From Stephanodiscus triporus (Eukaryota; Bacillariophyta; Thalassiosirophyceae; Thalassiosirales; Thalassiosiraceae), in the NCBI GenBank assembly GCA_036939755.1, contig JALLAZ010000481.1, positions 1 to 16,091 of the forward strand: a stretch of DNA of 16,091 nucleotides, in the 5' to 3' direction. The notes beneath the pieces are model-generated. The model did no database searches. It was given only the letters and a program-made list of their open reading frames with translations, and was not told where the DNA came from. Positions 15,823 to 16,091 of this stretch are shown one piece after another. Within the stretch, counting starts at the first letter, position 1. Every line of letters starts with the position of its first letter. A program made the position numbers and the translations under genes.

Positions 15823-16091
15823 TATATCTCAACACTCTTCATGACGTAGAGAAAACCTCTACATTACAAGCTCAAAATGTCAAGTCACGTAACTGGACCT
15901 AGGTTCGTTACAACTTGAGGCACGATGCATGGAAGTGAGGAAATATGCTCATCTACGGGCAAGTGGAGGGAGTAATTCTCCTGCCCTCGCGTGAGAAACC
16001 TGACTCAATTTCGACGAGAAAGAGACAGATTCCTTTGGGCGGATCTTTTCCCTCGTATGTAGCTTGTACCGATGGAGGAACATGCCTGAGG
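15823..16091. other. right-edge region, no supported gene
   Basis: This stretch is mostly intergenic. A hairpin GTAGAG-AAAAC-CTCTAC lies at 15846-15862. From the ATG at 15945 a plus-strand frame (MLIYGQVEGV...) stays open for 49 codons to the window end. On the minus strand a frame is open from the edge for about 45 codons before a TAG near 15957. Neither resembles a known family. One may be the end of a neighbouring gene. Confidence 0.3.

Overview
The window looks like nuclear DNA from a small-genome protist, most likely a diatom or a related photosynthetic stramenopile. Genes are dense and sit on both strands. Introns are few and short (79 to 196 bp) with GTGAGT/GTGAGG donors. Intergenic gaps are about 95 to 640 bp. 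Proteins carry long acidic, Gly, Ala and Ser runs, and none of the genes looks bacterial. The organism call is an inference from gene style, not from a diagnostic marker.

From left to right there are eight genes. (1) A 644-aa Glu/Lys/Arg-rich helical protein with a 54-residue tandem repeat (+, 367-2495, two introns; the first intron directly follows the ATG). (2) A 110-aa protein resembling SVIP, with an N-terminal MGCCCS lipidation signature and a perfect p97/VCP-interacting motif (+, 2841-3173). (3) A DDX11/CHL1-family iron-sulfur DNA helicase (-, 3269-6547, one exon). (4) A membrane-anchored protein with two cysteine-rich modules (+, 6823-7845, one intron). (5) The condensin I kleisin CAP-H/Barren (-, 8484-11769, four exons, 951 aa). 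(6) A quinone oxidoreductase of the zeta-crystallin type (+, 12111-13196). (7) An acidic protein with a C-terminal membrane tail (-, 13329-14450). (8) A type II membrane protein resembling a GT-A glycosyltransferase (+, 14609-15685, or to 15822 if a good-looking last intron is used). Both strands of the right edge are weakly open beyond 15945.

After the first gene the genes alternate strictly in direction. This gives three head-to-head pairs with short shared promoters (DDX11/Cys-rich, CAP-H/oxidoreductase, tail-anchored/glycosyltransferase) and three tail-to-tail pairs. The CAP-H/oxidoreductase promoter holds a perfect E2F-type site and a 12-bp palindrome made of two overlapping E2F-type sites. 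This fits cell-cycle control of condensin. DDX11 (sister-chromatid cohesion) and CAP-H (chromosome condensation) are functionally related and lie within 2 kb of each other, but nothing indicates that they are co-regulated as a unit.

Base composition is strongly patchy. Roughly 6760-7600 and 9430-13190 are very GC-rich with CGTCGTC-type codons, while the rest is near 45-50% GC. The boundaries cut through single genes (CAP-H exon 4 versus exons 1-3; gene 4 exon 1 versus exon 2). I saw no tRNA, rRNA, transposon, CRISPR array or viral gene.
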